A DNA stretch of 64,000 nt from Bromus sterilis (GCA_950022295.1 OX465597.1:382943016-383007015); one strand, 5' to 3'. Shown: positions 11,030 through 23,643, numbered from the stretch's first letter. Numbers and translations: made by a program. The notes: generated by a model not told the origin, from the sequence alone.

Positions 11030-12694
11030 TGATGGTACGAATTCTCGTCCCCTCGTTGGTTACCCAAAGTGGAAGGTTGAGATGTAGATAGCGGCAATTT
11101 CCCTTGGTGAAGATACCAAGGTTGAGGATCGACCAGTAGGACTCCAAGATCGACAAGTAGGTTGCAAGGAAACAATGACACCATTTTTAAGACAAAAGTT
11201 GCTTCCTTGACCTGGACCTACACACACAACAAATAACTTTGCTCCCAACGAGTTTAGAGAGGTTGTCCATCTCTCCGGCCTTGTTGTTTACAAAGGATCA
11301 AACGCACGGGATAATAATGATAGTGATAGCAACGGAAAAGTAAATAAAGCAGTAAATAAAGAGCGGGTGTAAACAGTGTTGGAAATATGGACCAGGGTCC
11401 TATGATGTTCACTAGTGATGTCTCTCTCCCAAAAGAAGATAAAATAGCCATGCGAGGTAAACAAATTACAGCTGGGAAATTGACAGGATTATGTGCGCAA
11501 ACCAATGCTAACTATGCTATAAAGAAAGGAAGAAGCTCAAAAGCATGGGCGGTATGCCAAGACAAGTAGACCGAAATCCATCTGCATCTACCTAATAATC
11601 ATCCACCTTGAGATATCTATCCAGAACATCTCGCTGGTATTAAGTTGTGAATCCCACCCAAAGTGTAAACTCAAAGCAACAGACAACTGCATTAAAGAAC
11701 TTTGCGTAAAGTAAACAATCCTTGCACCCGCAAGTACAAGCACCATTTTTTTCTCCCTTGTGGCAACAGCACATCCCCTAGACTCATGTTTCTGTCACTC
11801 AAGCTAGTCATCAGGGGGCATGAACCCACACTCATGCATAACGCTCCCTCTTGGAGTCACTACCTACTACTTGGCTAAAGCAATAAATAGCAACGGAGAA
11901 CATGCAAGAATTACTCAAGAACATAAAAATAAAAGAGGAGAATCAAATATATTACTCAAACACAAGCTGAACATAGTCTCGTAATCCATCAGATCCCAGC
12001 AAACTCAGCATAGCAACAGCAGAAAGATTACATATGTGCCTCGATCATGTAGGGCAGCTCACGAGGTCTAATCCATGAAGAACAAAGAGGGGAGGAGAAC
12101 ATCACATAGATACTGATCATAGACCCATGGTCCAATGTGGACTACTCACGGTTCATCCGGGAAGCATCCATGGTGGTGGAGAGGCTCCCGGAGGTGGTTC
12201 CTCCCTACGGCAGGGTGCCGGGAAGAGGTCTCCTGGTGCTCCCGATCTTGGAAGCGCGGCGGCAACGGAACAGAGGAGAGATCGCGAAAAAGGGTTCCCG
12301 TCATGGGGGTTTTGCGTCACGGAGAATATATGGGCGAAGGGGGCAGCCAGGGGGGCACCAGGGATCCAGGCATCCCCATGGCGCAGCCCCACCCTAGGGC
12401 GCACCGGCAGGGCGCCTGGTGGGTCCCCTCTGCCCCCCCCCCTCGGTGATTCCCGAAACTTCCGAAGCGCTGATTTTTTATTCGATTTTTCCCGAATTTT
12501 TGGAGCACTTTTAATATGGGGGAAACCTTAAATAGAAAAACAACAGAAAACAGGAACTGGAACTGGGGTGCACTGAGTTAATAAGTTAGTCCAAATATGA
12601 TCAAAAGTGTATGGAAGTTCATCAATATCATAGAAATATCACACAAAAGAAGCATGGAGCAAGCAGAAATTATAGATACGTTTTGCACGTATCA
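11030..12694 (-). repeat. 3' LTR of element A
   Basis: Plus-strand reading TGATGGTACGA at 11030 to CGTATCA at 12694 (1665 bp). The adjoining sequence on the right is, in element direction, AAGCTTGGGGATGT, the polypurine tract of this family, which identifies this copy as the 3' LTR. It forms an inverted pair with the LTR at 7680-9323. Confidence 0.85.
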
Positions 12695-15383
12695 ACATCC
12701 CCAAGCTTAATTCCTGCTCGTCCTCGAGTTGGTAAATGATAACAAAAATATTTTCTATGGTGACATGCTAACAACCATATAAGAACTTTTAAGTAAAGCA
12801 ATCAAGGCATGCAATTCAATTCAAGTCATAACAGGCAAGAGTCTATATTAGCATTGAAACAAGCAACATAAGAACATAAAGATGCAAGAGCTATCGCTGT
12901 CCGTGACTCGAATGTCTCTAGATGGTGTTTGCGTGCAAGAAAGGGGATAGGGATATACGAGAAAAATGTATTTTTGTGTTGAGAACTCAATCTACTAAAG
13001 TTTCACACTTGGTCTTCTTTGGAATCTTATCTTGACTCATCCCCAGACCACTAGCTAGGTACAAGTCAATATGATCCAGTCCTTTTCGATATTTTGAGCA
13101 CTCATGCAATGGATGATCGTAAGCAAGAAATTTGACACTTAGGATGGCAAAGAGAGAATATGGTGGAGGATTAAGACAAAAAAAAGGTGTGAAAGGTTCA
13201 CATCAATGAGGACAATCATAGGCGAGAGAAATCCAAATGATATATATGATGTGAGGAGTAGGGATTGCCATGCAACGGATGCACACATGAGCTAAGGTAA
13301 GCTCTCCAATGGAACTAGTGGGGGTGCATCCAACTTGCTTGCTCAAGAAGACCTAGAGCTCAAGAAGACCTAGTAGTGTGCCCCCTTCTCTCTTTTTATT
13401 TCTTTTTCTCTCCAATGGGATCTTTTCCTCACTTTAGGGGCAACACTCTATATATTACAAAAGGTATAGAAGATCTTTCACACTTTACAAAAGTACTCAA
13501 ATCATAAAGCAAATGTAACTATCATGATGTATGCAATGTATGCCTCTGCCGGTGTAGCAGGATATGCATTGATACTAGCGCGTCATGTAGCAATGATTAG
13601 GGCAAGGCCGAACTAGCATGCGGCTCATCGATCAAGCAAGTAGCATGTATGACATGAAGATCAAGTCATGAGAAGGTGGATGTTGCATGGCAATATATCT
13701 CGGAAAGTCTATGGAAATGCCTTGATAGGTAGGTATGGTGATTGTTTTGAGGAAGTATATAAGGAGGTTTATGATGACAGAGCGTATCGTGCCAAGGGTT
13801 TGGATGTACCGACGAAGGTGGACACCAACTCTCACAGTGAGAAGAAAGCAATGCACGGCACAGGAGAGGCTAGAAAAATATGGGAAGGTGGAAGTGTCAA
13901 CTTTCGAATACTCACATTAGTCCGAAGAACTCATGCAATTATTATCGGTAACTTTCAATCTAATAAGGAGGTTCACAAAGAGACAAGTACCCCGAGGAGG
14001 AGTGTATGGGGGTTTGGTTATCCTTGCGCATCCTCGACTCATGGTACGTGAGTGTACTCTAATATTCGACCCCTCAGAAGAGTAGTGATCCATCTAGTAG
14101 CTAAAGTTCTCAACTCATTTTGTAGATTTTGAAAATAAACACGGATTGCCCAAAATACGACATCTATCACTAATAGGCTAAAGCTCTTGACACCAAAAGT
14201 CCAAACATTACTCAAAACAATACCTCAAAACTATTGCAAGGTACTACTATAAAATAATAGCAACCTCAATTACCTACTCCAAGTCAAGACACAAAACTCA
14301 GTGCAACAGGCAAAGTCTCTAAACAAGATAAACATGAAAACTCAAGAGAGTTCCAGCAACAAACTAAACAAAAGCTCTTTGAAAAGATAAGCATGAAAAC
14401 TAAGAGCTAAACATGACAGTAGCTATGAAAAACATAAAGAACACACAAAACAAAGATAAGCATGAAAAATCCTATGTTGTGTTCTAGATTTTGGAAGTGG
14501 AGTTTGTTTCTCTCCCACACAAAGAAAGATGGGTTCTAAATTGTTATGAACAGAAAGCAAAGCTAAAGAAAACTAAAAATAAAACCTAAGAGCGAGACGC
14601 TCCAAGCATAGGACATAACACATGAAGTGATAAAAATATAGTGAAACGAGAGACGAACTGATAATTGTTGATGGAGAAGGGGATGCACGGGGTCATCCCC
14701 AAGCTTAGACGCTTGAATCTCCTTGAATATTTCTTGGGGATGCATGGGGGCATCCCCAAGCTTGAGCGCTTGACACTCCTGAATCTTCTTTCATCATCTT
14801 CCCTCGCACACTTGAAAACTCCCTTCATACATAACTCATCATAATCAGATTAGCAAGGTTAGTACCCATAATAAAATAATTTTTCTCTACTGGAAATAAA
14901 GATAATCTTGAAGAGCTACTGTTTCTCAAGATTTCCAAAAAGTTTTTGCAAAGAAAAAGCAAGCTTAAGGTTTGCAAAACAAAGAAAAGGCAAAACAGGA
15001 CAGAATCTGTGGAAAACAGACCAGCGGGTAGTAAAGAATTTGTTAGGGATACTTCTGCAACTCAAATCAAAAAACTCAGAACATACGAAAGTTCCGGAAT
15101 TTTATAGAGCACAATGTGTAAAAAATCAGCTCAAAAAGATGAACTGGGATTTTTCTGTGATTTTTCTAGTCACGAGGACAGAATCTGTTTTCTGGACAGC
15201 ATGTCACAACTTTCACTTCCCTTATCATATGAGGCTAGAAATGGCACAAAGCTTGAAAAGTAAAGAAACAATGATGTTTCTACAGTAGTAAAAATCATCA
15301 AGACCACTAAAAACAGAAGAAAATCAAAAGGGAAATCCTAAATTCGTTGCGGGCTGCCTCCTGAAAGCGCTTCTTTAAAGCCA
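12695..15383 (-). mobile_element. 3' noncoding region of element A
   Basis: Polypurine tract beside 12694, then about 2.7 kb without a credible gene. Blocks at about 13370-14070 and 14480-15340 recur at 20500-21310 and 21690-22560 in element B, so the region is shared family structure. Short frames such as 13668-14051 are not conserved between the copies as proteins. Confidence 0.7.
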
Positions 15384-16545
15384 TTATCTAGGCTTAAAGA
15401 TTATAGAAGATGCTCTCACAAGAATAAGAATTTTCAAGCAAAAGAGAGCAGAAAGAAGCAAATATGAAACACATTTAAGCCTAACCCACTTCCTATGCAT
15501 AGGCATCTCATAAGAAAATAAATCAAAGAAGCACAAACTGACATGCATAGTAAGGTGGAACAAGAACAACTTCAAAAGTTTCAGTTTAGAGAGAGGTGTT
15601 TTTGTCACATGGAAGTTTCTATAACCAAACTTTCCTCTCTCAAAGTAATTTTTAGTAGTGTCATGAACAACATCAAGAATATAACTATCACATAAATCAT
15701 GTTGTTCATGACCTACAAGCACACGTGTATAGTTTTCAACACGGTCTTTAGGATTATAAGATAAATGCAACCCATCACATTGAGCCTTGATAAGGGAAAA
15801 AATTCTCCGGATTTGGAGGTATCAAAAGGATAATACGGCAATCAATTGTGGGTGCAATAGAAACAATTTCGTGCTTAACATAAGGAACTATAGAAAGTTC
15901 ATCTTCGTAAGCGTCATCCATAGTGGCATCATGGCCATCAATAAAGAAAGTATCAAAATCATCAGAAAGGGAAGTATCAAGTGAGTCCTCGGAATCATGG
16001 GATTCCTCATCAAAGCAATCATTAGCCTCTTCTAGGGAAGCAAACATTTTATTTTTTAAATCCTCATTATAAGAATTAGAAATATAAGTCTCGAAGCAAT
16101 AAGCAAGAACTGCAAAGTTTTCAGATTTTTAAATAGAATCGTGATACTTTTCAATCAAAGAAGCGATCTCATAAGCACCTTTAAAAGCAACAAACTCTTC
16201 AATCTTTTCAACATCAAAGTAATCATAAACACCTTTAGCATAATAAGATAAGATCTCATTTTCATTAAACTCACATTGGAAAGGAAGGTGTTTATGATCT
16301 ATATTAGAATAGCAAGTAAAATCATAAATGTGGCACAAACACTCAGCATAGCAATAAGAAGTTTGTATTTGGTCCCATAAGTGTTTCCCTTTCTGAGATA
16401 GTCGGTGCCGCGTATAATGAGCATGCTCATCCAATGATTTTCCCTCAAACAAGTCGGTTGGGCTTTTAGCGCGAGCACAAATTGATCGAAGACGATCCAA
16501 GTGAAACATGTTCATCCTTCCATATTTGGGTGGTTCAGCACCCAT
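15384..16545 (-). pseudogene. Unknown non-gag protein of element A, interrupted
   Basis: Starts MGAEPPKYGRMNMFHL at 16545. The first frame runs to a stop at 16129, resumes in the same frame with an acidic Asp/Glu/Ser-rich block (16047 to 15775), and shifts frame for a final part (15770 to 15384, with NYFERGKFGYRNFHVTK). It occupies the gag position just behind the 5' leader but has no gag core, zinc knuckle or enzyme motif that I recognise. Shared 5' leader and LTRs with gag-bearing relatives suggest a replaced internal region. Function unknown; possibly a host-derived or lineage-specific protein. Confidence 0.5.
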
Positions 16546-16710
16546 GGTGAGGATAGCATCACTAGGAAAAGCAAGATAAAGGCAAAAGGTAGCAACTATT
16601 TTTGTGGTTCTTGATAAAGGACACTAAAGAAAAAACTGAAAGGTAAACTAACAAGACTAAAAAGCAAAGATAAAAGATAGTGTGCAACTCCCCTATCTTG
16701 AAGAGTGGAG

Positions 16711-16728
16711 TCCCCGGCAACGGCTCCA
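16711..16728 (-). other. Primer-binding site of element A
   Basis: Minus strand TGGAGCCGTTGCCGGGGA, one mismatch from the Athila tRNA-Asp site, eleven bases from the LTR at 16740. Confidence 0.8.
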
Positions 16729-16739
16729 GAAATTGATTT

Positions 16740-18412
16740 TGATGGTACGAATTAACGCCCCCTCGTTGGTTACCCAAAGTGGAAGGTTGAGATGTAGACA
16801 GCAGCAAGTTTCCCTTAGCGAAGATGCTAAGGTTGAGTGTCGACCAGTAGGACTCCAACAAATACAAGAAGCTGGTGAAGTGAACAATGGCACCGTTCAC
16901 AACTCAAGGTTGCTAACTTCACCTGGACCTGCACACATAACAAATAACTTTCCTTCCCAACGAGTACAGAGGAGTTGTCAATTCTTCCGGCCTTGTTGTC
17001 TACAAAGGATAAAACGCACGGGATAATAATGATAGTGATAGCAACGGAAAATTAAATAAAGCAGTAAATTGATAGTGGGTATAAACAGTATTGGAAATAT
17101 GGACCGGGGTCCTATGATGTTCACTAGTGATGTCTCTCTCCCAAAAGACGATAAAATAACCATGCGGGGTAAACAAATTACAGCTGGGCAATTGACAGGA
17201 TTATGTGCGCAAACCAATTCTAATTATGCTATGAAGAAAGGAAGAGGCTCAAAAGCATGGGCGGTACGCCAAGACAAGTAGACCGAAATACATCTGCATC
17301 TACCTACTAATCATCCACCTTGAGATATCTATCCAGAACATCTCGCTGGTATTTAGTTGCGAATCCCACCCAAAGTGTAAACTCAAAGCAACGGACAACT
17401 GCATTAAAGAACATTGCGTAAAGTAAACAATCCTTGCACCCCGCAAGTACAAGCGCACTTGTTTTCCCCCTTGTGGCAATAGCACATCCCCTAGACTCAT
17501 GTTTCTGTCATTCAAGCTGGTCATCGGGGGGCATGAACCCACAATCATGCATAACACTCCCTCTTGGAGTCACTAGCTACTACTTGGCCAAAGCAATAAA
17601 CAGCAACGGAGAACATGCAAGAATTACTCTAGAACATAAATATAAAAGAGGAGAATCAAATATATTAATCAAACATAATCTGAACATAATCTCATAATCC
17701 ATCGGACCCCAGCAAACTCAGCATAGCAACAGCAGAAATATTACATATGTACCTCGATCATGTAGGGCAGCTCACGAGGTCTAATCCATGAAGAACAAAG
17801 AAGGGAGGAGAACATCACATAGCTACTGACAATAGACCCATGGTCCAAGGTGTAATAATCACGGTTCATCCGGGAAGCATCCATGGTGGTGGAGAAGTTC
17901 CTGGAGGTGGTTCCTCCCTCCGGCAGGGTGCCGGGAAGAGGTCTTCTGGTGCTCCCGATCATGGAAGCGCGGAGGCGGCGGAACAGAGGAGAGATCGCGA
18001 AAAAGGGTTCCCGTCACGGGGATTTCATGTCACGAGGATTATATAGGCGAAGGGGGCAGCCAGGGGGGCCACCAGGGGTCCAGGCGGCCCCCGTGCGCGG
18101 CCCCACCCTAGGGCGCGCCGGGAGGGCGCCTGGGGCTCTGGTGGGTCCCCTCTGGCCCCCCTCGGTGATTCCCGAAGCTTCTTCTACGCTGATTTTTTAT
18201 TGGATTTTCCCGAATTTTTTATGCACTTTTAATATGGGGGAAACCTGAAATAGAAAAACAGCAGAAAACAGGAACTAGCACTGGGGTGCACTGAGTTAAT
18301 AGGTTAGTCCAAATATGATCAAAAGTGTATGGAAGTTCATCAATATCATAGCAATATCACAAAAAATAGGCATGGAGCAAGCAGAAATTATAGATACGTT
18401 TTGGACGTATCA
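16740..18412 (-). repeat. 5' LTR of element A (complete copy)
   Basis: TGATGGTACGA at 16740 to CGTATCA at 18412 (1673 bp), next to the primer site. A TATA box (minus strand TATATAAT, about 18037-18044) is retained. It is followed without a duplication by a second, truncated LTR. Confidence 0.85.
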
Positions 18413-19701
18413 ATGTCTCTCTCCCAAAAGACGATAAAATAGCCATGCGAGGTAAACAAATTACAGCTAGGAAATTGACAAGATTATGTGCGCAAACCAA
18501 TGCTAACTATGCTATAAAGAAAGGAAGAGGCTCAAAAGCATGGGCGGTACGCCAAGACAAGTAGACCGAAATCCATCTGCATCTACCTACTAATCATCCA
18601 CCTTGAGATATCTATCCAGAACATCTCGCTGGTATTAAGTTGCGAATCCCACCCAAAGTGTAAACTCAAAGCAACAGACAACTACATTAAAGAACTTTGC
18701 GTAAAGTAAACAATCCTTGCACCCGCAAGTACAAGCACCGTTGTTTTCTCCCTTGTGGCAACAACACATCCCCTAGACTCATGTTTCTGTCACTCAAGCT
18801 AGTCATCAGGGGGCATGAACCCACAATCATGCATAACGCTCCCTCTTGGAGTCACTACCTACTACTTGGCCAAAGCAATAAACAGCAACGGAGAACATGA
18901 AAGAATTACTCAAGAGCATAAATATAAAAGAGGAGAATCAAATATATTACTCAAACACAATCTGAACATAGTCTCATAATCCATCGGATCCCAGCAAACT
19001 CAACATAGCAACAGCATAAAGATTACATATGTGCCTCGATCATGTAGGGTAGATCACGAGGTCTAATCCATGAAGAACAAAGAGGGGAGGAGAACATCAC
19101 ATAGCTACTGATCATAGACCCATGGTGCAATGTGGACTACTCACGGTTCATCCGGGAAGCATCCATGGTGGTGGAGAGGCTCCCAGAGGTGGTTCCTCCC
19201 TCCGGCAAGGTGCCGGGAAGAGGTCTCCTGGTGCTCTCGATCTTGGAAGCGCGGCGACGGCGGAATAGAGGAGAGATCGCGAAAAGGGTTCCCATCACGG
19301 GGGTTTTGTGTCACGGAGAATATATGGGAGAAGGGGGGCAGCCAGGGGGCCACCAGGGGTCCAGGCGGCCCCCTGGCGCGGCCCCACCCTAGGGCGCGTC
19401 GGGAGGGCGTCTGGGGCCCTGGTGGGTCCCCTCTGCCCCCCCCCCCCCCTCGGTGATTCCCGAAGCTTCCGAAGCGCTGATTTTTTATTGGATTTTTCCC
19501 AATTTTTTGGAGCACTTTTAATATGGGGGAAACCTAAAATAGAAAAACAGCAGAAAACAGGAAGTGGCACTGGGGTGCACTGAGTTAATAAGTTAGTCCA
19601 AATATGATCAAAAGTGTATGGAAGTTCATCAATATCATAGAAATATCACACAAAAGAAGCATGGAGCAAGAAGAAATTATAGATACGTTTTGGACTTATC
19701 A
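18413..19701 (-). repeat. Truncated second LTR at the 5' end of element A
   Basis: The sequence restarts inside the LTR (TGTCTCTCTCCCAAAAG, equivalent to about 17132 in the full copy) and runs to the LTR terminus at 19701, where the duplication CTTCT begins. So the outer end of A is this partial copy, giving tandem LTRs in the same direction. Template switching during replication or unequal exchange between LTRs would explain it. Confidence 0.75.
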
Positions 19702-19817
19702 CTTCTCCATCAACAATCATTAGTTCGTCCTTCGTCTCACTATATTTTTATAACTTCATGCGTTATGTGCTATGCTTGGAGCGTCTCGCTCTTAGGGTTT
19801 TTTTAGTTTTCTTTAGT
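19702..19817 (+). mobile_element. 3' noncoding remnant of element C (second part)
   Basis: Begins with the CTTCT duplication and continues the sequence interrupted at 11029 (CCATCAACAATCATTAG, then GTGCTATGCTTGGAGCG as in the sister copies). It breaks at about 19817 where an inverted LTR fragment of element B begins; the rest of C, including its 3' LTR, is gone. Confidence 0.7.
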
Positions 19818-20374
19818 ACTCGCGGCTCATCCGGGAAGCGTCCATGGTGGTGGAGAAGCTCCCGAAGGTCAATCCTCCCTCCGGCAGGGTGCCGGGAAGA
19901 GGTCTTCTGGTGCTCCCGATCTTGGAAGCGCAGCAGCGGCGGAACAGAGGCGAGATCGCGAAAAAGGGTTCTGTCCTCGGGGGTTTTGGGACGAGAGAGA
20001 TATATAGGCGAAGGGGGCAGCCAGGGGGGCAACAGGGAGTCCAGGCGGCCTTCCGGCGCGACCCCAACCTAGGTCGCGCCCCGTGGCTGCCCGGGCACCT
20101 GGTGGGGTCCCCATGGCCCCCCTTCGAGCGTCTGGAAGCTTCCGTGTCGCTGATTTTTTATATATTTTTCCCGGAATTTTTCTGGCACTTTGAGTAACGG
20201 GAAAACCTTAAATACGAAAACAACAAAAAACAGAAACTAGCACTGTGGTGCACTGACTTAATAGGTTAGTCCAAATATGATCAAAACTGTATGAAAGTGT
20301 ATCAAAAGCATAGCAATATCACCCAAAACATGCATGGAGCAAGCAGAAATTATAGATACGTTTGGGACGTATCA
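19818..20374 (-). repeat. Truncated 3' LTR of element B
   Basis: Minus-strand Athila-type LTR ending (plus reading) CGTATCA at 20374, but lacking about 1.1 kb on its left. A TATA-like TATATAT lies near 20000. The break at 19817/19818 joins it to the remnant of C, presumably by deletion. Confidence 0.7.
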
Positions 20375-22670
20375 GAGGCTCATCCTCGGAATATGCAAGC
20401 CAAATTCTATAGTGAAAGGGTCCCCACATCAAAAGTGCATGAATGATAATCTATATGGAGTACAAATATGACAATGGAGTACGAGTGTGGATCTTTCGAA
20501 AGGAATAGTAGTGTTGCCCCTTCTCTCTTTTTATTTCTTTTTCTCGTTTTTCTCTTTTTTGTATTTTTGTGGCCTCTTTGGCTCTTTCTATTTATCTCTC
20601 ATGTGTTCTCTTTGGGATCTTTTAATTTGTCCTCTTTGCGATATTTTCCTCACTTAATGGCAACACTCTATATTTTAAAAGAATATACAAGATCTTCACA
20701 CTTTACAAGAAGTACTCAACACAAAGAAAGAATGAAAACTATCATGATGTATGAAAATGTATGCCTCTGCCAGTGTAGCAGGATATGAAATTATAATAGT
20801 GCATCATGTAGCAATAATAAGGGCAAAGCCCAACTAGCATGCGTCTCCTTGATCAAGAAAAAGCATGTATGATATGAAGATCAAGTCATGAGATGGTGGA
20901 TTTTGCATGGCAATGTATCTCGGAAAGGCTATGGAAATGCCTTGATAGGTACGTATAGTGGCTGTTTTGAGGAAGATATAAGGAGGTTTATGATGACAGA
21001 GCGTATCATGCCAAGGGTTTGGATGCACCGGTGAAGTATGTGCCAACTCTCAATATGAGAAAGGGCATTGCGCGATACCGAAGAGGCTAGCAAATTATGG
21101 GAAGGTGGAAGTGCCAACAATCAAATACTCGCATTAGTCCGAAGAACTCATGCACTTATTATCGGTAACTCTCTATCTAATCGGGAGGTTCAGAAAGAGA
21201 CGAGTACCCTGAGGAGGAGTGTATGGGGGTTTGGTTATCCTTGCACATCTTCGACCCATGGTACATGAGCGTACTCTATATATTCCAACCCCTCCAGAGG
21301 TTAGCGATCCATCTAATAGCTAGAGTTCTCAACTAATTTGTGTAGTTTTGAAAATAAGCACGGATTGCCCAAAATATGACACCTATCACTAATAGGCTCA
21401 AGCTCTTTACACCCTAACGTCCAAACATTACTCTAATCGGTACCTCAAAACTATTGCATGTTACTACTACACTTGTAATAGCAACTTAAATTACCTACTC
21501 ATGCAAGACACACGACTCGGTGCAACAAGCCAACTCTCTAAACAAGATAAGCATGAAAACTCAAGAGAGTTCCTAGAACAACCTAAACAAAATCTCTTAA
21601 AAATATAATCATGAAAACTAAGAGCTAAGCATGACAGCAACTACGAAACAGATAAAGAACACACACAAAAAGAAAGATAAGCATGCAATCCTACGTTGTG
21701 GTCTACGGTGGAGTGGAGCGTGTTTCTTTCCCAAGCAATGAAGGCTAGGATCCAACTTGTTATAAACAGCAAGAAAAACTAAAAAACTAAAAATTAAAGT
21801 GCGAGACGCTCCAAGTTTAGCACATAACATATGAAGCGATAAAAATATAGCATGGAGAAGGACGAACTGATGATTGTTGATGGAGAACGGGATGCACGGG
21901 GGCATCCCCAAGCTTAGACGCTTGAGTATCCTTGGATATTTCTTTGGGTGCATGGGGGCATCCCCAAGCTTGAGCGCTTGACACTCCTGGATCTTCTTTC
22001 ATCATCTTCCTTCGCATACTTGGAAACTCCCTTCATACGAAACTCATCATAAGCTGATTAGAGTGGTTAGTACCCATGATAAAATATTTCTTCTCCACCG
22101 GAAATAAAGATATTCTTGAAGAGCTACTGTTTCTCAAGACTTCCAAAAAGTTTTTGCAAAGAAAAAGCAAGCTTAAGGTTTGCAAAATGATGAAGACGCA
22201 AAACGTGGCAGAATCTTTGAAAAACAGACCAGTAGGTAGTAAATAAGTTTTTCGGGGTACTTCTGCAACTCAAATCAAAAAACTCAGAACAGATGCACGG
22301 AAGCCAATTGTATGGAGCATGCTGTCAAAAATATTCAGATCAAAAAGATGATCTGGTGATTTATGGACAATTTTTTCGTCAAGGGGACAAAATCTGTTTC
22401 TGGACAGCATGTCACAACTTTTGAACTTTCTTGCAATCGGAGGCTAAAACTTGGCACAAAGCTAGAAAATAAAGATACAATCATGTTGCTACAGTAGTAA
22501 CAAACATCAAGACCACTAAAACTGAAATTAAAAAAATCTTGGGTTGTCTCCCAACAAGCGCTTTCTTTTATGCCTTTTAACTAGGCATGATACAAAGAAG
22601 ATCAAGTTTTGTCAATATCAAAAGAATAGCATGCCCGTGTAACGGACTCATAAGGTAACTTGATCTTATT
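20375..22670 (-). mobile_element. 3' noncoding region of element B
   Basis: About 2.3 kb homologous, same strand, to 12695-15383 of element A and 6837-7679 of D. It includes the GGGGATGC/AAGCTT palindromic blocks (about 21890-21980) and, at the gene-proximal end (22540-22580), the segment with TTGGGTTGTCTCCCAAC. No gene seen. Confidence 0.7.
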
Positions 22671-22977
22671 TCAAGGGAAGTGTTCCATTCCATTTTTGAT
22701 GGGGAATTGGAATCTAATTGTCCCCTCTTTCATGTCAATGGTAGCACCAACGGTGCGAAGAAAAGGGTGTCCCAAACTAATTGGACATGAGGGATCACAC
22801 TCAATGTCCATGACAAGAAAATCAGCGGGAACATAATTATCATTGACAATAATGAGAACATCATCAATCCTCCCTAAAGGTTTCTTTACGAAAGAATCAA
22901 CCAGATGAACACCAAAAGAACATGTATCAAAAGGTTTCAAATTGAGCATATCATACATTCTTTTGGGCATAACGGAG
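22671..22977 (-). pseudogene. Protease C-terminal part of element B, separated from its gag by element F
   Basis: Minus-strand frame with an aspartic-protease pattern of Athila type (MPKRMYDMLNL, then GRIDDVLIIV, FLVMDIE and CPISLGHPFL). Its N-terminal part with the DVGAS active-site motif lies at 51756-51780. The frame resumes correctly across one copy of the duplication CGGAG (22973-22977 and 51756-51760), showing that F landed inside the protease codons. Only noncoding 3' sequence follows, so polymerase and integrase are absent. Confidence 0.8.
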
Positions 22978-23535
22978 TGAAAGACCAAGGATGTGATTAA
23001 AGGGGGAGGGGTGAATGATCACTTCAAAAATTTCTACCAAATCTTTGAAGTGAAGCAAAAGGCAACCAAATGGAAGAACAGAACGCAGGAAGCAGAACAG
23101 AAATAAGGAAGCATAACTACTAAGAGAAGCAAATGACAGTGAAGCAATACATAACGAAGCACAACATGTACAGTAAAGGTGTAGAATTTAAGTGCTGGAT
23201 GGTAAAACGAGCCTGGATGCAGCGATGTTTGTTCGACCAGTTCACACTCTGCAAAGTGCTACGTCTGGTTGGAGGGACTTGTGATTTAAAATAGGAGCTA
23301 ACCTCTCTACGTCCTATTCTCCACTGCACCAATCTCCTTGAGCTTGGCCAGTTTTGACTCGGGGTAGATTATTGAGGAAATCTCCGAAACCTATGTCCAT
23401 CTTCCTTGAAGATCTACCACTTGGCTTATGCTTCAGGAACCTAAACACGTGTTTATACTTGCAAACATTGTTAGTGTCTCTGCTGTCTTGTCCAACAATA
23501 TCCAAAACACATGGGGGCAACACTTTGCTCTTACA
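22978..23535 (-). repeat. 3' LTR of element F (shortened)
   Basis: Plus reading TGAAAGACC at 22978 to CTTACA at 23535 (558 bp). Against the 5' LTR it lacks the segment between about 49163 and 51613, including the TATA box, so it appears to have lost its promoter region by deletion. The tract AAAAAGGGGGAGAT lies immediately beyond 23535 in element direction. Confidence 0.8.
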
Positions 23536-23536
23536 A

Positions 23537-23643
23537 TCTCCCCCTTTTTGGACTATTGTTGACAAAACAGGCATCGATAAAAGTATTAAAGTTTTGATTG
23601 GTGATGGAGGCAAACTCTAAGATGTGAAGGTTTTACTCCCCCT
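23537..23643 (-). other. Polypurine tracts of element F
   Basis: Minus strand AAAAAGGGGGAGAT next to the 3' LTR (23537-23550) and a second AGGGGGAGT at 23635-23643. Repeated AGGGGGAG tracts ahead of the 3' LTR are a Sirevirus hallmark. Confidence 0.65.

Larger units (their letters stand above)
11030..19701 (-). mobile_element. Element A: non-autonomous Athila-type retrotransposon
   Basis: A minus-strand insertion bounded by LTR termini and flanked by the duplication CTTCT (11025-11029, 19702-19706) within element C. Order in its own direction: partial LTR (18413-19701), full 5' LTR (16740-18412), primer site, one unusual ORF region (15384-16545), about 2.7 kb noncoding, polypurine tract, 3' LTR (11030-12694). 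It has no gag, protease, polymerase or integrase, so it must rely on relatives for mobility. The extra partial LTR at its 5' end is abnormal. Confidence 0.8.

Noticed and set aside
12127..12531. Frames of 80-134 codons repeated at 12127, 17840, 19130, 19758, 49502 and 53636
   Set aside because: All lie at the same place in the Athila-type LTR (the GC-rich leader below the TATA box); not protein genes.
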